From positions 62,001-126,000 of the forward strand of contig JHVO01000015.1 in assembly GCA_000620185.1 (NCBI GenBank): 64,000 nucleotides of DNA, in the 5' to 3' direction. Of this stretch, positions 39,991 through 49,726 are shown in pieces (within the stretch, counting starts at the first letter, position 1; each line of letters opens with the position of its first letter). The translations under genes were made by a program, and so were the position numbers. Under the pieces are notes generated by a model that was given only the letters and a program-made list of their open reading frames with translations, did no database searches and was not told the origin of the DNA. Source of the stretch: Geodermatophilaceae bacterium URHB0062. Its GTDB lineage: Bacteria; Actinomycetota; Actinomycetes; Mycobacteriales; Geodermatophilaceae.

Positions 39991-39996
39991 TAGTCT
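39991..39996 (+). promoter_or_regulatory. Probable -10 element of the DUF177-rpmF-rnc unit
   Basis: TAGTCT, about 70 bases before ATG 40069, directly after the hairpin. It implies a 5' leader of about 65 nt. Confidence 0.4.
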
Positions 39997-40068
39997 CGAC
40001 GTCTGGTTCGACAGCCTGAGGGTCCCCCTCGGCCGGGCCTCCTCCCACTGCCTACCGCGAGTACCGAC

Positions 40069-40710
40069 ATGTCTGCTGCTCCTGCGCACCGCAACAGCGC
40101 CCCGTCCCCGGACGCCCGGCGCTCCGCAGCCAACCCCTGGAAGGTCGACCTCCGCGAACTGGGTCGCCGCCCGGGTTCGCTGCACGAGCTGGAGCGCACC
40201 GCACCGGCACCGGCCGACTGGCGGGTCGAGCTCATCGGCGTTCCCGAGGGGGCCGAGATCGAGCTGGCTCTCCGGCTGGAGTCGGTCATGGAGGGCGTGC
40301 TCGTCACCGGGGAGCTCGACGTCCCCGTCGTCGGCTCCTGCGCCCGCTGCCTCGAGCCGATCGAGGACACGCTGCACCTCGACGTCCAGGAGCTGTACGC
40401 CTACCCGGGCAGCACCACCGAGGCGACCAGCGAGGAGGACGAGGTGCGCCGGCTCGAGGGCGACTTCCTCGACCTCGAGCCGCTGGTGCGCGACACCGTC
40501 GTCCTGAGCCTGCCGCTGGCGCCGGTGTGCAGCGAGGACTGCGCCGGCCTGTGCGTCGACTGCGGGCTGCGCCTCGACGGCCTGCCGGCCGACCACACCC
40601 ACGAGGTGGTCGACGCCCGCTGGGCCGCACTGGCCCAGAAGTTCGGCACCGACCCATCGACTTCCTCGCCGGGCACCCCCGGCGAGATCGCCACCCCTGA
40701 GGAGAACTGA
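40069..40710 (+). CDS. DUF177 protein (YceD-type, large-subunit rRNA accumulation)
   Basis: 213 residues. [15 protein letters not shown] opens the domain; a CARCLEPI cysteine pair and [18 protein letters not shown] near the C-terminus give six cysteines. The YceD/DUF177 family is associated with 23S rRNA accumulation in bacteria and chloroplasts and is nearly always upstream of rpmF, as here. One-base gap to rpmF, so translation coupling is likely. Confidence 0.88.
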   Translation: MSAAPAHRNSAPSPDARRSAANPWKVDLRELGRRPGSLHELERTAPAPADWRVELIGVPEGAEIELALRLESVMEGVLVTGELDVPVVGSCARCLEPIEDTLHLDVQELYAYPGSTTEATSEEDEVRRLEGDFLDLEPLVRDTVVLSLPLAPVCSEDCAGLCVDCGLRLDGLPADHTHEVVDARWAALAQKFGTDPSTSSPGTPGEIATPEEN

Positions 40711-40711
40711 C

Positions 40712-40891
40712 GTGGCCGTCCCGAAGCGGAAGATGTCCCGCTCCAACACCCGCTCCCGCCGGTCGCAGTGGAAGGCCAGCGCGCCGACCCTGTCCCCGTG
40801 CCCGAACCGCGCCTGCGGCGAGCTCAAGCCCCCGCACCAGGCGTGCCCGAACTGCGGCCAGTACGACGGCCGTCAGGTCCTGTCGGTCTGA
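40712..40891 (+). CDS. rpmF: 50S ribosomal protein L32
   Basis: 59 residues, GTG 40712 with GAGGAG seven bases upstream. N-terminal [19 protein letters not shown] and the zinc-ribbon CPNRAC...[12 protein letters not shown] are diagnostic of L32. The four Cys make it the zinc-binding form. Confidence 0.95.
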   Translation: MAVPKRKMSRSNTRSRRSQWKASAPTLSPCPNRACGELKPPHQACPNCGQYDGRQVLSV

Positions 40892-40916
40892 GCTGACCGG
40901 TCTCATCCGCTCCGCC

Positions 40917-41651
40917 GTGACAGGGTTCGACCCCGACGCGCCGGGCGGCGCGGCGCACGCCGAGCAGGCCGCGGCCTGGCTGCACGACGCCCTGGGCGTG
41001 CAGCTGCCGGACGGCCTGCTCGGGCTCGCGCTGACCCACCGGTCCTTCGCCTACGAGAACGGTGGCCTGCCGACCAACGAGCGCCTCGAGTTCCTCGGCG
41101 ACTCGGTGCTCGGGCTGGTCGTCACCGACGAGCTCTACCGCAGCCAGCCGGACCTCCCCGAGGGCCAGCTGGCCAAGCTGCGTGCCTCGGTGGTCAACAT
41201 GACCTCGCTCGCGCGGGTCGCCCGCCGGCTGGGCGGGGGCGGCATCGGCCCGCACCTGCTGCTGGGCAGGGGCGAGGAGACCACGGGGGGCCGTGACAAG
41301 GACTCGATCCTCGCCGACGCGCTCGAGGCCCTGATCGGCGCGGTGCACCTCGGCCGCGGGCTCGAGGCGGCCGGTGAGCTGGTGCACCGGCTCTTCGACC
41401 CGCTGCTGGTCGAGGCCGCAACCCGGGGGGCCGGCCTGGACTGGAAGACCAGCCTCCAGGAGCTCGGCGCCGCCCGCGGCCTGGGCGCTCCCGCGTACGT
41501 GGTGGAGGACGACGGTCCCGACCACGCCAAGACCTTCACCGCCTCCGTCGTCCTGGCCGGCACCGTCCACGGCACCGGTACCGGGCGCACCAAGAAGGCG
41601 GCCGAGCAGGAGGCCGCCGAGGCCGCCTGGCGGTCGCTGTCGGAGAGCTGA
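40917..41651 (+). CDS. rnc: Ribonuclease III
   Basis: 244 residues. It cleaves double-stranded rRNA and mRNA precursors. Catalytic [21 protein letters not shown]; second acidic patch [18 protein letters not shown]-terminal dsRNA-binding domain from [12 protein letters not shown] to [17 protein letters not shown] 40917. mutM starts seven bases after the stop, giving the standard rpmF-rnc-mutM-smc order. Confidence 0.96.
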   Translation: MTGFDPDAPGGAAHAEQAAAWLHDALGVQLPDGLLGLALTHRSFAYENGGLPTNERLEFLGDSVLGLVVTDELYRSQPDLPEGQLAKLRASVVNMTSLARVARRLGGGGIGPHLLLGRGEETTGGRDKDSILADALEALIGAVHLGRGLEAAGELVHRLFDPLLVEAATRGAGLDWKTSLQELGAARGLGAPAYVVEDDGPDHAKTFTASVVLAGTVHGTGTGRTKKAAEQEAAEAAWRSLSES

Positions 41652-41657
41652 TCCGGG

Positions 41658-42560
41658 GTGCCCGAGCTTCCCGAGGTCGAGGTGGTCCGGCGGGGCCTCG
41701 CGCAGTGGGTCGCCGGCCGCACCGTGGCGACCGTGGAGGTGCGCCACCCGCGCGCCGTCCGGCGGCACCTCGAGGGCAGTGAGCACTTCGTCGCCGCGCT
41801 GACCGGCCGCACCTTCACCGCAGCGCACCGGCGCGGCAAGTACCTCTGGCTGCCACTCGCCGAGTCCGACGGCTCCCCGACCGGTGCCGCGCTCGTCGGC
41901 CACCTCGGGATGAGCGGCCAGCTGCTCGTCGAGAAGCCGAGCCAGCCCGACGAGACGCACCTGCGGGCGAGGTTCACGTTCACCGACGGAGGCCGGGAGC
42001 TGCGCTTCGTCGACCAGCGGACGTTCGGCGGGCTGGTCGTCGAGGAGATGGCCGGGGGTGGCGGGGCGGGTGAGACGACCGCCGGCGGCATCCCGCCCCG
42101 GCTCGCGCACATCGCGATCGATCCGCTCGACGCCTCCTTCGACGAGGCGGGGTTCAGCGCGGCCGTGCGGCGGCGGCACACCGAGGTGAAGCGGGCACTG
42201 CTGGACCAGACCCTCATCGGGGGCGTCGGCAACATCTACGCCGACGAGGCGCTGTGGCGCGCCCGCCTGCACGGTGCCCGGCCGACCGACAAGCTCACCC
42301 GCGGACAGGTGAGCGACCTGCTCGAGGGCGTGCGCGACGTGCTCGGGGAGGCGCTCGCCCAGGGCGGCACCTCGTTCGACTCCCTCTACGTCGACGTGAA
42401 CGGGCAGAGCGGCTACTTCTCCCGCTTCCTCGCCGTCTACGGCCAGGCCGACCGGCCCTGCCCGCGCTGCGGTACGCCCATCCGGCGGGAGTCGTTCATG
42501 AACCGGTCGAGCTACAGCTGTCCTACCTGTCAGCCGCGCCCGCGGGCCCGCCGGTCGTGA
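41658..42560 (+). CDS. mutM: Formamidopyrimidine-DNA glycosylase
   Basis: 300 residues. It removes 8-oxoguanine and FaPy lesions. The N-terminal [13 protein letters not shown] supplies the catalytic Pro2 and Glu3; RGKYLWLPL holds a conserved Lys; [17 protein letters not shown] is the H2TH region; the C-terminal zinc finger is CPRCGTPI...SYSCPTCQ. A basic tail (PRPRARRS) follows. GTGA overlap with the acylphosphatase gene. Confidence 0.95.
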   Translation: MPELPEVEVVRRGLAQWVAGRTVATVEVRHPRAVRRHLEGSEHFVAALTGRTFTAAHRRGKYLWLPLAESDGSPTGAALVGHLGMSGQLLVEKPSQPDETHLRARFTFTDGGRELRFVDQRTFGGLVVEEMAGGGGAGETTAGGIPPRLAHIAIDPLDASFDEAGFSAAVRRRHTEVKRALLDQTLIGGVGNIYADEALWRARLHGARPTDKLTRGQVSDLLEGVRDVLGEALAQGGTSFDSLYVDVNGQSGYFSRFLAVYGQADRPCPRCGTPIRRESFMNRSSYSCPTCQPRPRARRS

Positions 42561-42823
42561 CCCGGACGGTCGCTGTCGTCTCGGGGCACGTGCAGGGGGT
42601 CGGCTACCGGTACTTCGTGCGCGGCCGGGCGGAGGCGGCCGGGCTCACCGGCTCGGCGCGCAACCTCCCCGACGGGCGGGTCGAGGTCGTGCTCGAGGGC
42701 CCGGACACGGCGGTCGCCGCCGTCCTCGCGGAGCTGGACGGGCCCCGGGCGCCGGGAACGGTGCGGCGGATCGACACCCGGAACGAGCCGGAACAGGGCA
42801 GTCGCGGCTTCACGACGGCGTGA
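42557..42823 (+). CDS. acyP: Acylphosphatase
   Basis: 88 residues. It hydrolyses acyl phosphates. [33 protein letters not shown] shows the phosphate loop (GHVQGVGYR) and the catalytic Asn (RNLPDG). GTG 42557 overlaps mutM by four bases, as in many Actinobacteria. Confidence 0.93.
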   Translation: MTRTVAVVSGHVQGVGYRYFVRGRAEAAGLTGSARNLPDGRVEVVLEGPDTAVAAVLAELDGPRAPGTVRRIDTRNEPEQGSRGFTTA

Positions 42824-42975
42824 CGAACGCGACATCACCCCGACACGGGAGGGACCCCCTCCTCGCGTTGACCAGCGCGTCCGGGCCTGTCACCCTGGCT
42901 GTACCACGACCCGCGCCGACCGCATACGGGGCTCCGGGTCCACACCTCTCGTTTGTCGGAAAGGCCGCCTCAGTC

Positions 42976-43170
42976 ATGGCCAAGGCCCTGTTCGGTCACG
43001 TCGTCGCCCCCGCCGAGCTCCGAGTAGCCGAGGAGAACGCCGTCCTCCGGGCCAAGGTGCGCCGGCTGGAGCACGAGCTGGCGGAGCTGCGCGCAGAGCG
43101 GGATGCCGCCATCGCCCACGAGCTGCTGTCACTGGCCGGCGACTCCGCCGAGCCGGCGCTCGCGCGCTGA
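42976..43170 (+). CDS. Small conserved coiled-coil protein upstream of smc
   Basis: 64 residues from ATG 42976 with GGAAAGG 12-18 bases upstream. MAKALFGHVVAP is followed by a short charged helix (ENAVLRAKVRRLEHELAELR) predicted to be coiled-coil. Small MAKAL-type proteins in this position are seen in other Actinobacteria; function unknown. A TTGACC at 42868-42873 with a possible CACCCT -10 seventeen bases later may be its promoter. Confidence 0.7.
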   Translation: MAKALFGHVVAPAELRVAEENAVLRAKVRRLEHELAELRAERDAAIAHELLSLAGDSAEPALAR

Positions 43171-43237
43171 GCTGAACCCTTCCGTCACATCGGCCCCACA
43201 CGCCGCTGAAATGCGCGAACAGGGGTCAGTGCTCCAC

Positions 43238-43243
43238 TAGGGT
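43238..43243 (+). promoter_or_regulatory. Leaderless -10 element of smc
   Basis: TAGGGT, 9 bases before GTG 43253; no Shine-Dalgarno in the interval. Confidence 0.5.
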
Positions 43244-43252
43244 GCCTGTTCT

Positions 43253-46200
43253 GTGCACCTGTCCAGCCTGACGCTCAAGGGCTTCAAGTCCTTCGCGTCC
43301 GCCACGACGCTCCGGCTCGAGCCCGGGATCACCGCCGTCGTCGGCCCGAACGGCTCGGGCAAGTCCAACGTCGTCGACGCGATCTCGTGGGTCCTCGGCG
43401 AGCAGGGCGCCAAGAGCCTGCGCGGCGGCAAGATGGAGGACGTCATCTTCGCCGGCACCGCCGGGCGCCCCGCGCTGGGCCGCGCCGAGGTGACGCTGAC
43501 CATCGACAACACCGACGGCGCCCTGCCGATCGAGTACACCGAGGTGTCGATCACCCGCCGCATGTACCGCTCCGGCGAGAGCGAGTACGAGATCAACGGC
43601 GACAAGGTGCGCCTGCTCGACGTCCAGGAGCTGCTCAGCGACTCCGGCATCGGCCGGGAGATGCACGTCATCGTCGGGCAGGGGCAGCTCGACGCCGTCC
43701 TCTCCGGGCGACCGGAGGACCGGCGGGCGTTCATCGAGGAGGCCGCCGGCGTCCTCAAGCACCGCAAGCGCAAGGAGAAGGCGCTCCGCAAGCTCGACGG
43801 GATGCAGCACAACCTCGACCGGCTCGCCGACCTCACCGCCGAGCTCCGGCGCCAGCTCAAGCCCCTGGGCCGGCAGGCCGAGGTGGCCCGGCGGGCGGCC
43901 GGCGTGCAGTCCGAGCTGCGCGACGCCCGCCTCCGGCTCCTGGCCGACGACCTGGTCCAGCTGCGGGACACCCTCGACCGGGACGTCGCCGACGAGACGG
44001 CCGCGCGTGAGAAGCGGACGCTCGTCGAGCGCGACCTCGCGGTCGCCTCCCGGCGCGAGTCGGAGCTGGAGTCGACGCTGGCCGCCTCCGCGCCGCGGCT
44101 GCAGTCGGCCTCCGACACCTGGTACCGGCTCTCGGCCCTCGGGGAGCGCTTCCGCGGTGTCGCCCAGCTGGCCGCCGAGCGGCAGCGGCACCTGTCCGCG
44201 GCCGCGCCGGCCGCGGCGCCCGGGCGCGACCCCGACCAGCTCGAGGCCGAGGCCGACCGGGTCGCGGCCACGGAGGCCGAGCTCGCCGCCGGCCTGGAGG
44301 CCGAGCGCGCCCGGCTGGCCGGCGTCGTCCGCGAGCGCGCCGACCTCGAGACGGCCCTCGCCGAGGCGGAGCGGGCGTGGGTCGCGGCCGCCCGCGCGCT
44401 GGCCGACCGGCGGGAGGGGCTCGCGCGCCTGTCCGGCGAGGTGGCCGCCGCCCGTTCGAAGGCCGGGGCCGGCCAGGCCGAGATCGACCGGCTGACCCTG
44501 GCCGCCGGTGAGGCCGCGGACCGCGCCGAGGTGGCCGCCGACCGGCTGGCCGACCGCAGGAGCCAGGTGGCCGACCAGGAGGACGGCGACGTCCGACTCG
44601 TGACCGCCCACGAGGACGCGGTCGCCGCCCACGCCGCCGCCGCCCGCGAGGTGAGCGAGCTGACCGATGCCGAGCGGGCGGCCGAGCGCGACCGTGCGTC
44701 GTGGCAGGCCCGCCGCGACGCCCTGGCGCTCGGGCTGACCCCGGCCGACGGTGCCGCCGTCGTGCTCGGCGCCGCGCTGCCGGGCGTCGAGGGCCCGGTC
44801 ACCGACCGGCTCACCGTGCGCACCGGGGACGAGGTGGCGGTGGCCGCCGCGCTGGGTGGTCTCGCCGACGCCGTGGTCGTGTCCGGCGTTCCGGAGGCGG
44901 CCGCCGCGCTCGCCCACCTGAAGGACGCCGACGGCGGCCGGGTCGGCCTGCTCGTGACCGGCGGCCTGCCGCCGGTGCCGCGGGAGGGCTGGCCCGTCCT
45001 GCCCGAGGGCATCCGCTGGGCGCTCGACGTCGTCGATGCGCCCGAGGACCTCCGCCCGGCGCTGGCCCGTTCCCTGGAGCGGGTGGCGGTCGTGCCCGAC
45101 CTCGACGCCGCCGTCCGCCTGGTCGCGGCCCACCCCAGGGTCCGCGCGGTCACCGCCGGTGGTGACCTGATCGGCGCCGACTGGGCGGTCGGGGGACAGC
45201 CGAACGCGCCCACGGGCCTGGAGGTGCGGGCCCGGGTCGACGAGGCCGAGGCCGAGCTCACCCGTGCCATGGCGCGGGCCGCCGAGCTGGCCGACCGCCT
45301 GGCCGCGGCCCGGCAGACCGCGCGGGAGCGCTCGGCCGGCGTCGAGACGGCGCAGGCCGCGCGGCAGGCGGCCGACCGCAGCCGGTCCGCGGTCGCCGCG
45401 GAGCTGGCCGAGCTGGGTGCGGCCGCGCGCTCGGCCGCGGCGGAGGCCGAGCGGCACCAGGCCGCCCGCGTGCGCGCCGAGCAGGCGCTCGAGCAGGCGC
45501 AGACCGCACTGGTGGCGCTCGAGCAGCGGCTCGCCGATGCCGAGGCCGCGCCGGTGGAGGAGGAACCCTCCACCGAGGTGCGCGACCGCCTGCGCGCCGA
45601 GGTCGCCGCCGCCCGGCAGGCCGAGACGGAGGCACGGCTCGCCGTCCGCACCGCCGAGGAGCGCGCCCGGGCCCTGCACGGCCGCGCGGAATCGCTGCGC
45701 CGCCAGGCGCGGCAGGAGCGTGCGGCGCGGGAACGCACGGCGACCGTCCGGGCCGCCCGGGAGCGGGGCGCCGCGGTGGCGGCGCGCGTGCGTTCCGACG
45801 CCGACCGGGCGCTCACCGCGCTCGCGACGTCGCTCACCCGCGCGGCCGCCGAGCGCGACGCCCTCGCCGTCGCCCGCACCGCCGAGGAGGCGGAGCTGCT
45901 CGAGGTGCGCGCCCGCGTCCGCGCCGCGACCGCCGAGCTCGACCGGCTGACCGACGAGGTCCACCGGGACGAGGTCGCGCGGGCCGAGCAGCGCTACCGC
46001 ATCGAGGCGCTGGAGTCCCGGGCCGCCGAGGAGTACGGCGTCGACCTGCCGACCCTCCTCGGCGAGTACGGGCCCACCGCGCCGGTGCCGCCGTCGCCGG
46101 AGCAGGTGGCCGCCGCCGAGGCCGACGGGAAGCCCGCGCCCGAGGCGGTGGCCTACGACCGCGCCGTCCAGGAGCGCCGGGCCGCCCGTGCCGAGCGCGA

Positions 46201-46819
46201 CCTCGCCACGCTCGGCAAGGTCAACCCGCTGGCGCTGGAGGAGTTCGCCGCCCTGGAGGAGCGCCACGGCTTCCTCGCCACCCAGCTCGAGGACCTGAAG
46301 ACGACGCGGCGCGACCTGCTGACCGTCGTCCGCGAGGTCGACGAGCGGATCCACGACGTCTTCGCGTCGGCCTTCGCCGACGTGCAGCGCGAGTTCGAGC
46401 AGGTCTTCGCCACCCTGTTCCCGGGTGGACACGGGCGGCTGATCCTGACCGACCCCGACGACCTGCTCACCACCGGCGTCGAGGTCGAGGCCCGGCCGCC
46501 GGGCAAGAAGGTGAAGCGCCTGTCGCTGCTGTCCGGCGGCGAGCGATCGCTCACCGCCGTCGCGATGCTGGTGGCCATCTTCCGCGCGCGCCCGTCGCCG
46601 TTCTACGTGCTCGACGAGGTCGAGGCCGCCCTGGACGACGTCAACCTGGGCCGCCTGCTGACCCTCGTCGAGCAGCTGCGGTCGACGTCGCAGCTGATCA
46701 TCATCACGCACCAGAAGCGGACGATGGAGATCGCCGACGCCCTCTACGGGGTGAGCATGCGCGGCGACGGCATCACCGGTGTGATCAGCCAGCGGCTGCG
46801 CGAGCTGGCCACCGCCTGA
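43253..46819 (+). CDS. smc: Chromosome segregation protein SMC
   Basis: 1188 residues, the family length. Walker A VVGPNGSGKSNVVDAISWVLGEQ near residue 32; long coiled coils (~170-480 and ~670-1000) separated by a hinge (~510-640) with GVEGPVTDRLTVR; C-terminal LSLLSGGERSLTAVAML signature and Walker B FYVLDEVEAALDDVN. It condenses and segregates chromosomes with ScpA/ScpB, which are not in the window. GTG 43253 start. The coiled coils are very Ala/Arg/Glu-rich, typical of GC-rich genomes. Confidence 0.96.
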   Translation: MHLSSLTLKGFKSFASATTLRLEPGITAVVGPNGSGKSNVVDAISWVLGEQGAKSLRGGKMEDVIFAGTAGRPALGRAEVTLTIDNTDGALPIEYTEVSITRRMYRSGESEYEINGDKVRLLDVQELLSDSGIGREMHVIVGQGQLDAVLSGRPEDRRAFIEEAAGVLKHRKRKEKALRKLDGMQHNLDRLADLTAELRRQLKPLGRQAEVARRAAGVQSELRDARLRLLADDLVQLRDTLDRDVADETAAREKRTLVERDLAVASRRESELESTLAASAPRLQSASDTWYRLSALGERFRGVAQLAAERQRHLSAAAPAAAPGRDPDQLEAEADRVAATEAELAAGLEAERARLAGVVRERADLETALAEAERAWVAAARALADRREGLARLSGEVAAARSKAGAGQAEIDRLTLAAGEAADRAEVAADRLADRRSQVADQEDGDVRLVTAHEDAVAAHAAAAREVSELTDAERAAERDRASWQARRDALALGLTPADGAAVVLGAALPGVEGPVTDRLTVRTGDEVAVAAALGGLADAVVVSGVPEAAAALAHLKDADGGRVGLLVTGGLPPVPREGWPVLPEGIRWALDVVDAPEDLRPALARSLERVAVVPDLDAAVRLVAAHPRVRAVTAGGDLIGADWAVGGQPNAPTGLEVRARVDEAEAELTRAMARAAELADRLAAARQTARERSAGVETAQAARQAADRSRSAVAAELAELGAAARSAAAEAERHQAARVRAEQALEQAQTALVALEQRLADAEAAPVEEEPSTEVRDRLRAEVAAARQAETEARLAVRTAEERARALHGRAESLRRQARQERAARERTATVRAARERGAAVAARVRSDADRALTALATSLTRAAAERDALAVARTAEEAELLEVRARVRAATAELDRLTDEVHRDEVARAEQRYRIEALESRAAEEYGVDLPTLLGEYGPTAPVPPSPEQVAAAEADGKPAPEAVAYDRAVQERRAARAERDLATLGKVNPLALEEFAALEERHGFLATQLEDLKTTRRDLLTVVREVDERIHDVFASAFADVQREFEQVFATLFPGGHGRLILTDPDDLLTTGVEVEARPPGKKVKRLSLLSGGERSLTAVAMLVAIFRARPSPFYVLDEVEAALDDVNLGRLLTLVEQLRSTSQLIIITHQKRTMEIADALYGVSMRGDGITGVISQRLRELATA

Positions 46820-46872
46820 CACCTGCCGGTCGAGCCCTTCTGGCACCTGCGACCGAGTGCCACGATCGGCGC

Positions 46873-47166
46873 ATGAGCAGCAGCATCGCCGTCGACGTGA
46901 GCGCTCTGGCGATCAATGTGACGATCCCGGAGGACCTCCGCTGGACCGACATCCGGCGCGGTGAGGAGTTCCGGCTCACCACGCTGAACGTCCGCCTCCT
47001 GCGCGACGGGACCCTCGCGGCGAAGGCCTACGGCCGGCCGACCGCCGGGGGGCGCGGCACGTACGTCTCCTTCCCGGTGCCCGACCGGCCGGAGCTCACG
47101 GCCCTGATGTCGGAGGCGGCCGCCCGTGCCGGCGAGCTGTGGAGCGCATCCGGCGGCCGCGGCTGA
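46873..47166 (+). CDS. Hypothetical protein
   Basis: 97 residues from ATG 46873; a CACGAT hexamer sits six bases upstream, a weak leaderless layout. No signal peptide or membrane helix. VNVTIPEDLRWTDIRRGEEF-type β-rich N-terminal half, then a Gly-rich loop and an Ala-rich helix. No family recognised; codon use looks like its neighbours. Confidence 0.6.
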   Translation: MSSSIAVDVSALAINVTIPEDLRWTDIRRGEEFRLTTLNVRLLRDGTLAAKAYGRPTAGGRGTYVSFPVPDRPELTALMSEAAARAGELWSASGGRG

Positions 47167-47172
47167 GCTCAG

Positions 47173-47985
47173 CTACACCCCGGACGGGATCTCGAGGTCG
47201 ACCACGAGCGGCAGGTGGTCCGACGCGCCCTCGCCGTCCAGCACCCGGGCCGAGGCCACCTGGACGCCGGCGGACACCCACATCTGGTCGATCCGGCGGT
47301 GCGGCGACCCCGCGGGGTGGGTGTGCCCCCCGTCGTGCTGCCAGAAGCGCCACCCGGCCCGGTCGTCCCGCTCCCGGGCCAGCTCCCACGCGTCGCCGAA
47401 GCGGTCGCGCAGGGCGGTGAGCTCGGCCGCCTCCGGCCGCGCGTTGAAGTCGCCGACCAGCACGCCCGCCTCCATCGAGTCGCTGTGCAGACCGGCCAGC
47501 GTGGCCACCTGGGCGGCCCGTTCCTCGGGTGAGCGGATGGTGAGGTGCGTCGCGGTGACCCAGAGGGTGCCGCCGTCCAGCTCGAGCAGGGTGCGCAGGG
47601 CGCTGCGTGGTTCCCCGCTGCCGGGCAGCGGGTGGACGTCGCTGATCAGGATCGGCAGCCGCGAGAGCAGCGCGTTGCCGTACTGCTTGGGCTCCAGGCC
47701 GGGGCGCGGCTCGTCGATCGCCGGGCCCCAGGCCAGCTGCATGTCGAGGGCGCGGGAGAGCAGCAGCGCCTGGTCGACGTCCTCGCTGCGGCCGCCGAAG
47801 TAGCGGTCCACCTCCTGCAGGCAGATGACGTCGGCGTCGGTCGAGGCCAGCAGCTTGGCCAGCCGGGGGAGGTCGTGCCGCTCGTCGTCCCCGACCCCGT
47901 GGTGGGTGTTGAAGGTGACCAGCCGGACGGGGATCGGCGGCTGGTCGGGCCCCGGGGCGGGACGGATGCCGTGGTCTCCGGTCAT
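47173..47985 (-). CDS. Endonuclease/exonuclease/phosphatase family protein
   Basis: 270 residues, EEP fold. VTFNTHHGVG (Asn), DVICLQEVDR (catalytic Glu), VTATHLTIRS (His), LVGDFNARPE (Asp/Asn), RRIDQMWVS (Asp), GASDHLPLVVD (Asp-His pair) appear in family order, so the metal site is complete. Likely a phosphodiesterase or nuclease; substrate unknown. It lies 12 bp downstream of the PhoD-like gene and is probably cotranscribed. Confidence 0.87.
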   Translation of the reverse strand: MTGDHGIRPAPGPDQPPIPVRLVTFNTHHGVGDDERHDLPRLAKLLASTDADVICLQEVDRYFGGRSEDVDQALLLSRALDMQLAWGPAIDEPRPGLEPKQYGNALLSRLPILISDVHPLPGSGEPRSALRTLLELDGGTLWVTATHLTIRSPEERAAQVATLAGLHSDSMEAGVLVGDFNARPEAAELTALRDRFGDAWELARERDDRAGWRFWQHDGGHTHPAGSPHRRIDQMWVSAGVQVASARVLDGEGASDHLPLVVDLEIPSGV

Positions 47986-47997
47986 CGGCTCAGCCTG

Positions 47998-49659
47998 TCA
48001 TCCGGCGGTGAGCGGCATCGCGAGGACCTCCCGGAGCTCCTCCTGTCCGACGTCGGTGACCGACAGGCGGAAGGTGGCGCCCCGTCCGTCCAGCACCAGC
48101 TCCCCGACCTGGTTGCCGAAGAAGGGCCCGGCCTGCTTCTCCCACTGCAGACCGCTCACCGGCGTCCGGGCCGACCGAGCCAGACCTCGGGTGAACAGCT
48201 GGGCCCAACGGCTCCAGCCGATCCGGAAGCCGACCCGGATGGGATGCGGTGCCTGGTTGTGCAGCGGGGAGACGGTGAGCTGGTGCACGCGCGTGTCCAG
48301 TCCGTCGGGGCGCACCAGTTCCGCGGCGTAGGCGTGGTGGACGTCGCCGGAGAGCACCAGCGCCGTCGCGGGCGCTGGCCCGTGCTCGCCGCGGGCGACG
48401 GAGGTCAGCGCGCGCCCCAGCCGTTCGAAGGAGTGGCCGAACGCGGCCCAGTGCTCCAGGTCGGCCGCCTGGCGCAGCTTCTCCGCCAGCCGGCCGCGCC
48501 ACCGCCCGTGGTGGCGGACGTTGAGGGTCTCGTTCCAGCGCTCGATGTTGTGGATGGCGTGCGGGAGCAGCCAGGGCAGCGACGTGCCCAGGATCAGGTG
48601 CTCGACGCCGTCGGCCACCGCCTGCCGCATGGCGGCCTCGACCCAGTCGAACTCCGCGTCGTCCACCATCCGGCGACCGGACTCCTCGAGCACCCGGCCC
48701 GCGCGGCTGTCGATCATGATCAGCCGGGCGCCGCCCCAGTGGCGCACGAAGCTCCACCGGATCCCACCGGGCTCGGCGTCGGCCGCCTCGGCCATCTCGC
48801 GCAGCAGCGGCTCGGCGTCCCTGGTCCCGTCGTCCTCGCCGAGTGCGAGCACGGCCTGCCACGTCTTGTTGTCGGCGAGCTCCTGCGGGCTCAGGTTGCC
48901 CAGGTGCTGGTAGATCCAGTAGCTCACCAGCCCGCCGCTGATGCGCGACGACCACCACCCCTGGGTGGTCACCTCGTCGCGCCACGCCGCCGAGGTGTTC
49001 CAGTCGTCGATCATCTCGTGGTCGTCGAAGATCATCGACGAGCCGATGGTGGACAGCAGCCAGCGCACGTGCGGATCGCTCCACGACTCGGCGTAGAGGC
49101 GGGTGTACTCCTCGAAGTCCGACACCTGGGCCTCCGGCGGCGCCGGTTCCCCGCGGCGCAACGACAGCCAGCGGCGGGTCTGCGTCGTGAGCTCGTCGGC
49201 GTAGACCTGGTCGCCGAGCAGGACGAGGGCGTCGGGCCACTCGTCCTCGGGGAGCGTCGCGACGCGGTCGGCGTAGGCGTCGAGGGCGTCCGGTGGGATG
49301 CCCTCGTCGGCGTCGACCGTGCCCGGCGTCGCGTAGCGGCAGGACCCGAACGCGACCCGGAACCTCCCCTCGCCTCCGGGCGTGCGGATCCGGCTCGGCG
49401 GGAAGGTGGACTGCGCCGGGGGCCACACGCGGGCCTCGTCCAGGTGCACCTCGTAGGGCGTGCTGCTGCCCGGCTCGAGGTCCTCGACGAGGACGAGGGC
49501 GTAGTGGTGGCCGCCCACGCAGAAGGTGCGCGCCCGTCGCCCGAGGACCGTCACCTCGCACGGCCGGTCGGTCTCCACCCACACCGTGGCCGAGACCGGG
49601 TCGACGTGCCGCAGGAGCGGCCCGAGGACGAGGACGGGGTCGCGCGAGGGGAGGGCCAC
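47998..49659 (-). CDS. PhoD-like alkaline phosphatase family protein
   Basis: 553 residues from GTG 49659. An N-terminal Ig-like domain (LGPLLRHVDPVSATVWVETD) precedes a PhoD-type metallophosphatase domain: FGSCRYATPGT, LLGDQVYADE, IFDDHEMIDDWNTS and a C-terminal SGDVHHAYAAEL. No Tat signal is visible, unlike secreted PhoD. Start choice: GTG 49659 lies six bases after minus-strand CAGGGT and avoids overlap with the divergent ftsY. ATG 49728 would add 23 residues and overlap the ftsY start codon. Confidence 0.82.
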   Translation of the reverse strand: MALPSRDPVLVLGPLLRHVDPVSATVWVETDRPCEVTVLGRRARTFCVGGHHYALVLVEDLEPGSSTPYEVHLDEARVWPPAQSTFPPSRIRTPGGEGRFRVAFGSCRYATPGTVDADEGIPPDALDAYADRVATLPEDEWPDALVLLGDQVYADELTTQTRRWLSLRRGEPAPPEAQVSDFEEYTRLYAESWSDPHVRWLLSTIGSSMIFDDHEMIDDWNTSAAWRDEVTTQGWWSSRISGGLVSYWIYQHLGNLSPQELADNKTWQAVLALGEDDGTRDAEPLLREMAEAADAEPGGIRWSFVRHWGGARLIMIDSRAGRVLEESGRRMVDDAEFDWVEAAMRQAVADGVEHLILGTSLPWLLPHAIHNIERWNETLNVRHHGRWRGRLAEKLRQAADLEHWAAFGHSFERLGRALTSVARGEHGPAPATALVLSGDVHHAYAAELVRPDGLDTRVHQLTVSPLHNQAPHPIRVGFRIGWSRWAQLFTRGLARSARTPVSGLQWEKQAGPFFGNQVGELVLDGRGATFRLSVTDVGQEELREVLAMPLTAG

Positions 49660-49726
49660 CACCACACCCTGTCGCAGATTCCTGTGTCCCGCCTCCACCG
49701 TCGGTACGAACTGAGAGACTTCGGGC